A DNA stretch of 64,000 bases, taken from Actinoallomurus bryophytorum. GTDB taxonomy: Bacteria; Actinomycetota; Actinomycetes; Streptosporangiales; Streptosporangiaceae. This document shows, piece after piece, positions 1 to 7,965 of this stretch. Every line of letters begins with the position of its first letter. Position 1 is the first letter of the stretch. The notes beneath the pieces were generated by a model. That model was not told the DNA's origin. It ran no database searches and was given only the letters and a program-made list of their open reading frames with translations. The position numbers and the translations under genes are program-made. Location of the stretch: contig NZ_VFOZ01000001.1 of NCBI RefSeq assembly GCF_006716425.1, positions 7,130,001 through 7,194,000 of the forward strand, written 5' to 3'.

Positions 1-52
1 TCACGACCGTGGTCGCAGCGGGACGTAGTGGTACCCGGACACCGGCCTTCAT
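1..52 (-). CDS. 5' end of an unidentified gene running off the left edge
   Basis: An ATG at 52-50 on the minus strand is preceded at good distance by AGAGGAG (around 60-66), and the frame stays open to the edge, giving MKAGVRVPLRPAATTVV. Only 17 residues are visible, so the product cannot be named. The basic start followed by small and hydrophobic residues would fit the beginning of a signal peptide. The well-formed promoter and palindrome upstream (172-218) support a real, regulated gene. An ATG at 59-57 is too close to the ribosome site to be the start. Confidence 0.4.
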   Translation of the reverse strand, partial: MKAGVRVPLRPAATTVV

Positions 53-171
53 GGGGCATCTCCTCTTCGCGAGCACGGCGGAGCAGCGGAGGGAACACCG
101 CCGTGCTGTGGGGTGGCCGTAAGGACTCCCGGCGGGAAGGGCGGGTCTGGCGTGCGCCGGGAGTGGACGAA

Positions 172-218
172 GGAGAGCGCTCTCCCGAGAGACTGATCGC
201 GGTCAGGCGCGGTGTCAA
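172..218 (-). promoter_or_regulatory. Minus-strand promoter with LacI-type palindrome at the start site
   Basis: Read on the minus strand, a perfect -35 hexamer TTGACA (218-213) is followed after 17 bases by CAGTCT (195-190), a tolerable -10. Just downstream lies the perfect 14-bp palindrome GGAGAGCGCTCTCC (172-185). Palindromes with a central GCGC and GAG arms are typical LacI-family operators at actinobacterial glycosidase genes. The geometry, with the operator over the expected start point, suggests repression of the gene that leaves the window at the left edge. No LacI-family gene is visible here. The rest of 53-326 holds nothing else I can call. Confidence 0.45.
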
Positions 219-326
219 GGTTCCGTGGGGAGCTTTTTCAAGGCTTATATTAAGTACCTGCTTAGCGGGCCTGTGCCCTTGCCGCCGCCGCCGGCCGCCC
301 GGACGGAAGGGCCGGGCCGGCCGCTT

Positions 327-860
327 TCAGGTTCGGTGCCATTCGCTGACGAGCAGCCCGAAGACGACCTCGTCGACGAACTCACCGTCGACCCAGGACG
401 AATCACGCAGGATGCCTTCTCGTACGAACCCGGCGTTGGCGGCTATGCGGATCATCGCGGCGTTGTCGGTGAGCGTCTCGATCTGCAGGCGGTGGAGACC
501 GCGGACGGCGAAGCCGTGATGGCACAGCACGCGAACGACGTCGGTGCCCAGCCCTCTGCCGTGGAAGGCCGGTCGCAGGGAGATCCCGAGGTGAGCCGTC
601 CGGTTGTGCGGATCGATGCCCCACAGCAGCGCCTCGCCCGCGAGCTCGCCGCCGGCGAGCTCCACGACGGAGAAGGGGGCATCGTCGTCGGTCGGGTCGG
701 CGACGGCGTACGGCGAGGCGGCGGAACCGGGTGAGATCGGCCGCCATGGCCGGGAGTCGGCCCTCGACCGGGCCGCGACGTCGTCGTAGAGCTCGGACTG
801 CAGGATGGGAACATCTGTCTCGTGCCGGGCTCGCAGCCCCACCTTCTCACCGCGCAACAT
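327..860 (-). CDS. GNAT family N-acetyltransferase (RimJ/RimL-like)
   Basis: A 177-residue protein of the usual length for RimJ/RimL-type GNAT enzymes, which transfer acetyl from acetyl-CoA to an amine, often a protein N-terminus. The N-terminal LRGEKVGLRA is the typical first strand. The acetyl-CoA loop is seen as RPAFHGRGLGTDVVR (about residues 97-111), and LQIETLTDNAAMIRIAANAGFVREG is the family's C-terminal motif. The ATG at 860 has GGGAGA upstream. It lies 40 bp downstream of the CvnD-like GTPase gene, so the two are probably cotranscribed. The substrate cannot be predicted. Confidence 0.85.
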   Translation of the reverse strand: MLRGEKVGLRARHETDVPILQSELYDDVAARSRADSRPWRPISPGSAASPYAVADPTDDDAPFSVVELAGGELAGEALLWGIDPHNRTAHLGISLRPAFHGRGLGTDVVRVLCHHGFAVRGLHRLQIETLTDNAAMIRIAANAGFVREGILRDSSWVDGEFVDEVVFGLLVSEWHRT

Positions 861-900
861 GGTCGTATTTCTCCCTGAGAGGGCCCGCGGGTGTGCGGGC

Positions 901-1500
901 TCACTGGCTGATGGGCATGCCTTGGTCGCGCATGGCCACCGCGTGGTCGATGAGGGCGATGAGGGTCGCCTTGGCCGACGCGCGGTCGCGCGCGTCGCAG
1001 GTCACGACCGGTACGTGCGGGTCGATCGTGAGCGCGTCCCGTACGTCCTCGACGGCGTGGGTCCGCACGTCGTCGAAGCGGTTGATGGCCACGATGAAGG
1101 GCACCCCGGAGTCCTCGAAGTAGTCGACCGCGGCGAAGGAGTCGGCGACCCGGCGGACGTCCACCAGCACCACGGCGCCGATCGCGCCCTTGACCAGGTC
1201 GTCCCACATGAACCAGAACCGGTGCTGACCGGGTGTGCCGAACAGATAGAGGATGAGCTCCCGGTCGAGGCTGATCCGGCCGAAGTCCATGGCGACGGTC
1301 GTGGTCGCCTTGCCGGGAATGACGCTGAGGTCGTCGATCTCGGTACTGGTCGAGGTCATCACGGCCTCGGTGGTCAACGGCGTGATCTCCGAGACCGACC
1401 CGACGAAGGTCGTCTTCCCGACGCCGAAGCCACCTCCGATGATGATCTTGACGGAGGTCATGCTGGGGGAGGCACCCCGGTTGGAACTTGCGAAGTCCAC
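901..1500 (-). CDS. CvnD-like small GTP-binding protein
   Basis: A 199-residue P-loop GTPase of the actinobacterial conservon (CvnD) family, which works in membrane-associated signalling sets with a CvnA sensor kinase, a CvnB roadblock protein and CvnC. The P-loop GGFGVGKT is at residues 23-30, the family's switch region reads FGTPGQHRFWFMW, and NRFD is the base-recognition motif. The GTG at 1500 is preferred because GGAAAGG lies upstream; the internal ATG at 1461 has no ribosome site. cvnA-C would be expected directly upstream but a divergent tetR gene stands there, so this is an orphan. Its only operon partner is the acetyltransferase. Confidence 0.85.
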   Translation of the reverse strand: MDFASSNRGASPSMTSVKIIIGGGFGVGKTTFVGSVSEITPLTTEAVMTSTSTEIDDLSVIPGKATTTVAMDFGRISLDRELILYLFGTPGQHRFWFMWDDLVKGAIGAVVLVDVRRVADSFAAVDYFEDSGVPFIVAINRFDDVRTHAVEDVRDALTIDPHVPVVTCDARDRASAKATLIALIDHAVAMRDQGMPISQ

Positions 1501-1531
1501 TGAGAACCCTTTCCAGCAGCTGGACGTCAGA

Positions 1532-1549
1532 CTGACCCTCAGTGGTCAG
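1532..1549. promoter_or_regulatory. Candidate operator palindrome between GTPase and TetR genes
   Basis: CTGACC-N6-GGTCAG is a perfect 18-bp dyad in the 146-bp divergent spacer, close to the GTPase start. A looser dyad (AAGTGAAC ... GTACACTT) lies nearer the tetR start. Either could be the TetR operator; neither is proven. Confidence 0.25.
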
Positions 1550-1646
1550 CCATCGGGGTTCCTCGTCAGGGTCAAGCGAACGGTGAATCGGTCTCCGCGA
1601 TCATAAGTGAACTCGAATCGGTTTCGGCATTTGTACACTTACTACC

Positions 1647-2315
1647 GTGACAGCGGCAAGGGCGAACACGGGCATTCGCAGGGCGCCGGTGCAACGCCGC
1701 AGCCGTGAGCGCGTTCAGCGGATTCTCGACGCGGCATCGGAACTCATCGTCGAGGACGGCCTGACCGCGTTGAGCACCCGGACGATCGCGGAGCGGGCAC
1801 GTGTCCCGGTCGCGTCGCTGTACCAGTACTTCGCGGACAAGGACGAGATCCTCTTAGCGCTCGTGAAGCGGGACACCGCCGAGATGGACGCCGCGGTGGA
1901 CGCCGCGGTGGGCGCGCTGAGCACCGTCTCCGTACGGACGATGGTGGCGGCGACCATGCGGGCGTTCCTGACGATTTACCATCAGCGGCCCGCCTTCGTG
2001 GTGATCTGGTGGCGAGGCCGGTCGAACCAGGTGGTGTACGACTTCTGCCGGGCGCACAACAAACGGATCGCGGCCGACCTGTTCGCCTTCGCACAGGCCA
2101 TGGGAATGGCGCAGGACGGCACCGTCCAGGGGGTCGTCGAACTCGCTGTGGAGGTCGGCGACCGGGTCTTCCAGCTGGCGTTCGAACATGACCTCCGCGG
2201 CGACGAGCTGGTCATCGCCGAAGGCATCGAACTGGTCATCGGTTACCTGGAACGCCACGCGACTCCGGCCGGGATCGCGGGGGTCTCCGTGCAGGGACAG
2301 GACGGTCCCGCGTAA
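1647..2315 (+). CDS. TetR/AcrR family transcriptional regulator
   Basis: A 222-residue TetR-type repressor. The N-terminal three-helix DNA-binding domain covers about residues 17-65, with the recognition segment TRTIAERARVPVASLYQYF and the following KDEIL that mark the family. The C-terminal part is helical and variable, as expected of a ligand-binding domain, and gives no hint of the effector. Translation starts at a GTG. It is divergent from the CvnD-like GTPase gene and 82 bp upstream of the DUF2752 gene, so either side may be its target. Confidence 0.85.
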   Translation: MTAARANTGIRRAPVQRRSRERVQRILDAASELIVEDGLTALSTRTIAERARVPVASLYQYFADKDEILLALVKRDTAEMDAAVDAAVGALSTVSVRTMVAATMRAFLTIYHQRPAFVVIWWRGRSNQVVYDFCRAHNKRIAADLFAFAQAMGMAQDGTVQGVVELAVEVGDRVFQLAFEHDLRGDELVIAEGIELVIGYLERHATPAGIAGVSVQGQDGPA

Positions 2316-2397
2316 ACCGCCCGGGTACCCGAGTGCCCGAGTGCGTCTACGGAATTCGCTGGAGACGTTCTCGGCCGGCGTAGGGCACACTGTGCCT

Positions 2398-2784
2398 ATG
2401 GTGACCTCGCGTCCATGGGCGGCGGCCTCGCGGTTCGGGGTGCTCATCGCCGTGGTCGTCGGTCTCGCCCTGCTTCGCGTTCCTCGTCCGCCGACGCTGT
2501 GCCTGCTGCGGGAGACGACGGGGATCCCCTGTCCGATGTGCGGATTCACCACGGCGGCGGTCCATCTCGGGCACGCCGACCTCGCCGGCGCCGTCGGCGC
2601 CTCACCGCTGGCCGTCGCCGCCTGCGTGGGGTTCGTCCTCATTCCGTTCACCCGTCGTTCCAGATTTGCAACGCTTTGGCGTGAACTACCGAATAGATGG
2701 CGACAATTGATCCCCGCCTTCGCTATTCTCGCGGTTCTTGCCTTCGCGGAGATCTGGCAGATCTACCGCTTCGGCATTCTTTAA
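2398..2784 (+). CDS. DUF2752 family membrane protein
   Basis: A 128-residue protein with the DUF2752 signature CPMCGFTTA (CPxCGxTT) after a first membrane segment, then two further hydrophobic segments. The biochemical role of the family is unknown; the paired cysteines could bind metal or form a disulfide. The start was set at the ATG at 2398, because the frame extends far upstream into the tetR gene with no ribosome site. It ends 11 bp before the next small membrane protein gene, so the two form an operon. Confidence 0.8.
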   Translation: MVTSRPWAAASRFGVLIAVVVGLALLRVPRPPTLCLLRETTGIPCPMCGFTTAAVHLGHADLAGAVGASPLAVAACVGFVLIPFTRRSRFATLWRELPNRWRQLIPAFAILAVLAFAEIWQIYRFGIL

Positions 2785-2795
2785 CGGGAGGAAAC

Positions 2796-3080
2796 ATGGG
2801 ATACCCGCCTCAGCAGCCGCCCCCTGGTTATGGTGCGGGCTACCCGCAGCAGCAGCCGGAGTCCAGCACGCCGCAGGTCCTGTCGATCGTCGGCATCGTG
2901 TGCTGGTTCTGCTGCTCACCGGCGGCGATCGTGCTCGGGCTCGTTGCCCAAAATCAGTTTCGCAGCCAGGGCCGGCCTGACACGCTCGCGAGGGTGGCGT
3001 GGATCGGCGGCATCGTCGCCCTGATTCTCGGCATCATCAGCGTCGCGGTCCGGCTCAACTCCGGGGGCTCCACCTACTGA
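2796..3080 (+). CDS. Small two-helix membrane protein with Pro/Gln-rich N-terminus (DUF4190-like)
   Basis: A 94-residue protein with a tail rich in Pro, Gln, Gly and Tyr (residues 1-28) followed by two membrane segments (about 31-53 and 68-87) joined by a basic loop containing NQFRSQGRPDTLAR. This layout matches the DUF4190 group common beside membrane genes in actinomycetes. The ATG at 2796 has GGGAGG nearby. It is downstream of and coupled to the DUF2752 gene and is followed by a strong terminator. Function unknown. Confidence 0.75.
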   Translation: MGYPPQQPPPGYGAGYPQQQPESSTPQVLSIVGIVCWFCCSPAAIVLGLVAQNQFRSQGRPDTLARVAWIGGIVALILGIISVAVRLNSGGSTY

Positions 3081-3095
3081 CGGGGAATGACTGAC

Positions 3096-3136
3096 CGGCG
3101 AAGCCGGGCCGGGGCACTCCCGGCCCGGCTTCGCCG
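3096..3136. terminator. Bidirectional hairpin terminator
   Basis: Perfect 18-bp stem with a 5-base loop (3114-3118); core arm GCGAAGCCGGGCCGGG. It lies between convergent genes ending at 3080 and 3158 and would serve both. Confidence 0.8.
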
Positions 3137-3157
3137 TCGCGGGGGCCGGTACGCGCC

Positions 3158-3574
3158 TCAGGCCGAGGCTTCGGGTACCCAGGCCGGGACGGTGCCGGGC
3201 GGCAGGAGCGTGTAGCCGGGCGCCTGTTCGAGCGCGGCCTCCTCGCCGCCGGGCGTGTAGGTGACGACCAGCCGGAGCGTACGCCAGCCCGTGTTCGTCG
3301 TGGAGTGGGGGACTCCGGCCGGGATGTGAATGGCGTCGCCGGCCTTGACGGGAAAGGCCTCCTCGTCGTTCACCATCTGGACGCCCTCGCCGTCGATGAC
3401 GTAGAGCACCTCGTCGGCGGCCGGATGGCTGTGCCGTTCGTGTCCGCGGCCGGGGTTGATCACGACCTCGCCGAGGGTGCTCTTCGCGCCGTCGATGTGA
3501 CGTGGAGAGACGAGCCACTTGATGCTGCCCCAGTCGAAGACCATCGTGGCGTGGGCCTCGGGTCGAAGGTGCAT
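3158..3574 (-). CDS. Cupin domain protein
   Basis: A 138-residue single-domain cupin. Motif 1 is complete (GHERHSHPAADE, about residues 48-59: two His and a Glu as metal ligands), and motif 2 reads GDAIHIPAGVPHSTTN with the fourth ligand His. Such proteins are metal-dependent dioxygenases, isomerases or sugar-acid binding proteins. The ATG at 3574 has AAGGAG upstream; sequence further upstream in frame belongs to the preceding gene. It is the third gene after the UPF0261 and TIM-barrel genes, 38 bp downstream, so it probably acts on the same unknown metabolite. Confidence 0.8.
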   Translation of the reverse strand: MHLRPEAHATMVFDWGSIKWLVSPRHIDGAKSTLGEVVINPGRGHERHSHPAADEVLYVIDGEGVQMVNDEEAFPVKAGDAIHIPAGVPHSTTNTGWRTLRLVVTYTPGGEEAALEQAPGYTLLPPGTVPAWVPEASA

Positions 3575-3612
3575 GGTGCTCCTTTGCGGCGGAGGATGAG
3601 GGTGACGCGGGT

Positions 3613-4434
3613 TCAGACCCGTAGCGCGGCGAACTCCGCGGCCTGGGCGGCGATCGCCTTCTCCGTGGGCAGTCGCTCCATCGAGGACGCGCCGAAGAAT
3701 CCGGCGATGCCGGTGGTGTGGTCCAGGACGTACTGCGCGTCGGCGGGTTCGGCGATCGGGCCGCCGTGGCACAGGACGAGGACGTCGGGGTCGACCGCGA
3801 CGGCGGCGTCGCGCATCCGCTGCACGGCGGCCACGGCGTCGTCCAGCGTGAGCGCGGTGGTCGCGCCGATCGAACCGCTGGTGGTGAGCCCGACGTGGGG
3901 GACCAGGACGTCGGCTCCGGCGTCGGTCATCGCCGCGGCCTGCTCGGCGTCGAAGACGTACGGGGCCGTGAGCAGGCCCTTCTCATGGGCGGTCCGGATC
4001 ATCTCGATCTCCAGGTCGAAGCCCATGCCGGTCTCTTCCAGGTTCTGCCGGAAGACGCCGTCGTACAGGCCGACCGTGGGGAAGTTCTGCACGCCGGTGA
4101 AGCCCATCGCGCCTAGCTGGTCGAGGAAGGGCCCCATGAGCCGGAAGGGATCGGTGCCGCAGACACCCGCGAGCACGGGGGTGTCGCGGACGACCGGCAG
4201 CACCTCGGCGGCCATGTCCACCACGATCGCGTTTGCGTCGCCGTAGGGCAGCAGCCCGGCGAGCGAGCCGCGACCGGCCATCCGGTAACGGCCCGAGTTG
4301 TAGATGATCAGCAGGTCCACCCCGCCGGCCTCGGCGGCCTTGGCGGACAGGCCCGTACCCGCGCCGGCGCCGATGATCGGTCTGCCGGCCGCGGCGTTGG
4401 CCCTGAGGCGGGACAGCGCGGTGCTGCGGTCCAA
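3613..4434 (-). CDS. Phosphoenolpyruvate hydrolase-like TIM-barrel protein (C-terminal half of Tm-1-like proteins)
   Basis: A 273-residue TIM barrel of the phosphoenolpyruvate hydrolase-like family (PF09370). Landmarks are [22 protein letters not shown] near the N-terminus, [28 protein letters not shown] and a C-terminal LCHGGPI. In plants and fungi the same domain is fused behind an UPF0261 domain (tomato Tm-1). Here the two are separate genes 2 bp apart. The family is annotated as possible C-C bond hydrolases or aldolases, but the substrate is not known. Confidence 0.8.
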   Translation of the reverse strand: MDRSTALSRLRANAAAGRPIIGAGAGTGLSAKAAEAGGVDLLIIYNSGRYRMAGRGSLAGLLPYGDANAIVVDMAAEVLPVVRDTPVLAGVCGTDPFRLMGPFLDQLGAMGFTGVQNFPTVGLYDGVFRQNLEETGMGFDLEIEMIRTAHEKGLLTAPYVFDAEQAAAMTDAGADVLVPHVGLTTSGSIGATTALTLDDAVAAVQRMRDAAVAVDPDVLVLCHGGPIAEPADAQYVLDHTTGIAGFFGASSMERLPTEKAIAAQAAEFAALRV

Positions 4435-4436
4435 GG

Positions 4437-5690
4437 TCAGCTCCTTGAGGTCGCCGGGACGGAGCCCGCATCACTGATGAGTTCGTGGAGCGCCTGCGCG
4501 GCGCGGCGGCCGAAGCCCGGATCGTTGATCGCCGCATCGATCTCGTGCACGGCGACGCGGCCGCCGGCCAGGCCTTCGGTGATCGCCTGGAAGCAGGCGG
4601 CATCGGCCTCGGCGTCCTCGAAGGGGCCGCCGGCGACATCGATGGCGGAGACACCGCGTACGGGCAGGAAGACTTCGACCGGGCCGGCGGCCCCGGCCAC
4701 CTTCTCCGCGACGCGCGCTCCGAGCGTGGCCATCTCTTCGCGCGTGGTGCGCATCAGGGTCACCGTCGGATTGTGGACGTAGAGGAGCCGGTCGGCGAAC
4801 CGGCCGGGTACGGAGTCACGGGGGCCGAAGTTGACCATGTCGAGTGCGCCGACGCTGACGACCTGCGGGATTCCCCGCCTGCCGGCGGCCTCCAGCCGGT
4901 GCGGGCCCGCCGAGAGCACGCCGCCCACCAGGTCGTCGGCCAGCTCGGTGGTGGTCAGGTCCAGCACGCCCGCCAGCATGCCGGACTCGGCGAGCGCCTC
5001 CATGGCCCGTCCGCCCGATCCGGTGGCGTGGAAGACGATCACCTCGTATCCCAGGCCGGTCAGGTGCTCGCGCGCCTCGTCCACCGCGGGGGTGGTCACC
5101 CCGAACATGCTGGCGCCGATCAGCGGTCGCTCGTCCTGCTCCGCCGTCCCGGCGCCGCGTTCGTACCGCAGCGCCATCCCGGCCGCGGCGGCCGCCGCGT
5201 TGCCCAGGACGGCGCGGGAGATGGAGTTCAGCCCGGAGATGTCGACCACGGAGTACATGAGAGTGACGTCCGCCTCGCCCACATAGGGCCCGACATCGCC
5301 GGAGGCCATCGTGGAGACCAGCAGCTTGGGCACACCGATGGGCAGCCCTCGCAGCGCCCGCGAGGCGACCGCCGATCCGCCGGAGCCACCTACGGCCAGC
5401 ACGGCGTGCAACGCGCCGCGTTCGTACAGCTCGCGTACGGTCCGCGCGGCGCCGGTGGCCATCGCCTCCATCGCCGCGCCACGGTCGCCTGCCTCGCGCA
5501 ACGCGTCGAGGTCGGCGCCCGCCGCCTCGGCCACGGCCCGTGCGCCGACGTCGGCGAGTCCGGTGTCGTCCGAGAACGTACCGGCGTCGACGACGGTGAC
5601 CTCGCAGCCGGCGTCGACGAGCTGATCCCGCAGCCAGCGGTACTCCTGTTCCTTGGTGTCGAGCGTGCCCACCAGAACGACCGTCGCCAT
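4437..5690 (-). CDS. Tm-1-like ATP-binding protein (UPF0261)
   Basis: A 417-residue UPF0261 protein. It begins [17 protein letters not shown], the family's diagnostic start with an ATP-binding TLDTK loop, and contains [15 protein letters not shown] and the SMFGVTTP segment of the second subdomain. The start was placed at the ATG at 5690 because GAAGGAG lies 8 bases upstream; an ATG 21 bp earlier has no ribosome site. It is the first gene of the UPF0261/TIM-barrel/cupin operon, divergent from a MocR regulator. The biochemical role is unknown; with the TIM barrel it probably forms one enzyme. Confidence 0.85.
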   Translation of the reverse strand: MATVVLVGTLDTKEQEYRWLRDQLVDAGCEVTVVDAGTFSDDTGLADVGARAVAEAAGADLDALREAGDRGAAMEAMATGAARTVRELYERGALHAVLAVGGSGGSAVASRALRGLPIGVPKLLVSTMASGDVGPYVGEADVTLMYSVVDISGLNSISRAVLGNAAAAAAGMALRYERGAGTAEQDERPLIGASMFGVTTPAVDEAREHLTGLGYEVIVFHATGSGGRAMEALAESGMLAGVLDLTTTELADDLVGGVLSAGPHRLEAAGRRGIPQVVSVGALDMVNFGPRDSVPGRFADRLLYVHNPTVTLMRTTREEMATLGARVAEKVAGAAGPVEVFLPVRGVSAIDVAGGPFEDAEADAACFQAITEGLAGGRVAVHEIDAAINDPGFGRRAAQALHELISDAGSVPATSRS

Positions 5691-5758
5691 CGACCCAGCT
5701 CCTTCAGACATCCCGCGAGGTGACCGTCATCGTCCCGAGACGCGTGTGGTCCGCGCCA

Positions 5759-5771
5759 GGCCACTGTGGCC
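5759..5771. promoter_or_regulatory. Palindrome in the MocR divergent promoter
   Basis: GGCCAC-T-GTGGCC is a perfect 13-bp dyad, with a further TGGCCCAC copy 10 bp to the right and GTGGTCC to the left. It sits between the UPF0261 operon and the MocR gene, where such regulators usually bind. If this is the operator, the GTG at 5766 lies inside it and is less likely to be the MocR start. Confidence 0.4.
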
Positions 5772-5810
5772 CGATTGGCCCACGACGCGGCCAGGACTCA
5801 GAATGGGGGA

Positions 5811-7208
5811 GTGGCGAGCGATGGCCGGGTCGAGGCGGCGACGCTCGCCAGGCTGCTCGGTGAATGGGCCAGGTCCGGCACCGCACTGCCGCACGCCCTC
5901 GCGGGCTCCATCGGCGAGCTCCTCACCGTCGGTGTCCTGGCCGACCGCGCCGTCCTGCCGTCCCAGCGGGCGCTGGCCGCGGCGCTGGGGGTCTCACGCG
6001 GCACCGTCACCGAGGCCTATGAGATCCTCCGCGCGAACGAACAGCTGCTCACCCGGCGGGGCGCCGGCTCGGAGCTGCGCCGCCCGCGCCCGCTGACCGG
6101 CACCTCCTCGCCGTCGGATGGCCGTCTCGCCTCGTTCACCGGGCACGACTCGTCGGCGGTGGACCTGTCCAGCGGTGCGCTACCGGGGCTTCCGCTGGTG
6201 CACGACGCGATCGCCCGGCTCGACCTCGGGGCCGAACTCGGGACCGACGGCTACCACCCGGCCGGGCTGCCCCGGCTGCGTGCGGCCATCGCCGCACAGC
6301 ACACCGCCGACGGGCTGCCCAGCGAACCCGCCCAGATCCTGGTCACCAACGGCTCCCAGCAGGCCGTCTGGCTGCTCGCCCACACGATCGTCGACCCCGG
6401 CGACGAGGTCGTGGTCGAGGAACCCACCTACCGCGGCGCGCTCGAGGCGTTCCGCAGCGGTGGCGCGACCCTGCTGGCCGTACCGGTACGCGACGACGGC
6501 CTCGACCTCGACCTGCTCGACCGGCACCTCACCCGTCACCGGCCCCGGCTGGTCTACTGCCAGCCCGCGGCGCACAACCCCACGGGAACCACCCTCTCCC
6601 CGCTCGCCCGCCGCGAGCTGGCGGACGTGCTGGGCGGGCACGGTGTCCTCACCGTCGAGGACACGTCCTCGGCCGACCTGGTGCTCGACGGCCTGGGCAC
6701 GCGTACGGCGCTGGCGCACCTGCTCCCCGCCGACCGGACCCTGAGCGTCGGCACGACCTCCAAGCTCCTGTGGGGCGGGCTCCGCATCGGCTGGCTACGC
6801 GGCGACCCGGCCCTGATCGCGCGTCTCACCGAGGCCAAGAAGGCCATCGACCTCGGCGCCGCCGTGATCGACCAGCTGCTCGCCGCCGACCTTCTCTCCC
6901 ACACCGCCCGGGCTCGCGAGCAGCGCCGGGTCATGCTGCTGGACCACCTTCACCGGACCGAGGAGATCCTGCGTCGCCGGCGGCCGGGGTGGACGTGGCC
7001 GTCGCCCGCCGGCGGCACCGGCCTGTGGATCGACACCGGCGAGGACACCCTCGCCATGGCCGAACGCGCACGCCGGCACGGTGTGCTGCTCGCCGCCGGC
7101 CCGGCCTTCTCCGCCTTCAACGGGTTCGGCCACCACCTGAGGCTGCCGTTCTGGCCTCCGGCGGCCCGCCTCATCGAGGCCCTCGACCGGCTCGACCGGC
7201 TCGGATGA
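5811..7208 (+). CDS. MocR-type regulator (GntR DNA-binding domain fused to a class I aminotransferase domain)
   Basis: A protein of about 465 residues with an N-terminal winged helix (LPSQRALAAALGVSRGTVTEAYEIL) followed by a fold-type I PLP domain. The PLP features are visible: NGSQQAVW, HNPTGTTLS (Asn), VEDTSSADL (Asp) and the Schiff-base lysine in TTSKLLWGGLRIGW. MocR proteins sense PLP or amino compounds and control adjacent divergent genes, here the Tm-1-like operon. The start is uncertain: the GTG at 5811 is placed downstream of the putative operator, while the GTG at 5766 adds 15 residues. Neither has a good ribosome site. Confidence 0.85.
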   Translation: MASDGRVEAATLARLLGEWARSGTALPHALAGSIGELLTVGVLADRAVLPSQRALAAALGVSRGTVTEAYEILRANEQLLTRRGAGSELRRPRPLTGTSSPSDGRLASFTGHDSSAVDLSSGALPGLPLVHDAIARLDLGAELGTDGYHPAGLPRLRAAIAAQHTADGLPSEPAQILVTNGSQQAVWLLAHTIVDPGDEVVVEEPTYRGALEAFRSGGATLLAVPVRDDGLDLDLLDRHLTRHRPRLVYCQPAAHNPTGTTLSPLARRELADVLGGHGVLTVEDTSSADLVLDGLGTRTALAHLLPADRTLSVGTTSKLLWGGLRIGWLRGDPALIARLTEAKKAIDLGAAVIDQLLAADLLSHTARAREQRRVMLLDHLHRTEEILRRRRPGWTWPSPAGGTGLWIDTGEDTLAMAERARRHGVLLAAGPAFSAFNGFGHHLRLPFWPPAARLIEALDRLDRLG

Positions 7209-7227
7209 CCACCGCGGGGAGAAACGT

Positions 7228-7931
7228 TCACTGTCCGAGGGCCTTCGCGGTGGTGATCCAGCCCTCGCGGGCGCTGGGGAACCGCGGCGTCCAGCCGGTC
7301 GCGGTACGGAAGCGGGCGTTGCCGACGCGCAGGGAGCGTGTCAGCGAGGTGAGGCGGTCACCGAAGACGAACGCGGCCCGACCGGGCCCGCGCAGCCACG
7401 TGGCCTTCCCCGCGGCGCCGGCGAGTGCGTCGGAGTACCCGCGCTTGGTCAGTGGCTCGTCATCGACGATGTTGAACGTTCCCGCCGGAGCGTCCAGTGC
7501 CGCGGCGACGGCCGTGGCCGCGTCGCCGAGGTGGATGGAGGAGACGTAGTCGCCGGGCCGGCCCAGGATCAGGCCGATTCCTGGAGGACCCGGCCGACGC
7601 CGGCGGCGAGCGCGGCGTCGACGACGGCGGCCGAACCCGCCGTGCGTATCCGCTCGTTGTTCCGCGACGCCCTGGCGCTCATGAACCTCGTCATCGGCGG
7701 GATCGCGGTGGCGAGGTTCACCACCGCGTCGTGACCGGCGAAGGCCGCCGTCAGCCCGGCCCGGTCGAACAGCGACACCGGCACCGCCGTCGCGCCCTGA
7801 GCGGTGAGCGCGGCCGCCTTCTCCGGCGTACGGGCGAGCGCGGTGACCGAGTGACCTTCCTGGACCAGGACCGGGATCACCTGGCCGCCGATCGCGCCGG
7901 TGCCGCCGGTGACGAACACTCTGAGGCTCAT
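7228..7931 (-). pseudogene. NAD(P)-dependent epimerase/dehydratase, inactivated by an internal deletion with frameshift
   Basis: From the ATG at 7931 (GGAAG upstream) a normal extended-SDR start is read: FVTGGTGAIGG as the nucleotide loop, then DAVVNLATAIPP and GVGRVLQES. The frame hits TGA at 7571-7569. In another frame the sequence immediately continues with a typical C-terminal half (GLILGRPGDYVSSIHL, then TFNIVDDEPLTKRGY, ending ALGQ at 7228). Relatives usually have some 60 or more residues between these two parts, including the active-site region, so a segment was lost and the frame broken. A one-base sequencing error would not explain the missing stretch. Confidence 0.75.
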
Positions 7932-7965
7932 GGTGAGACGCTTCCCGTCGGTCGGCGGAGGGTGG

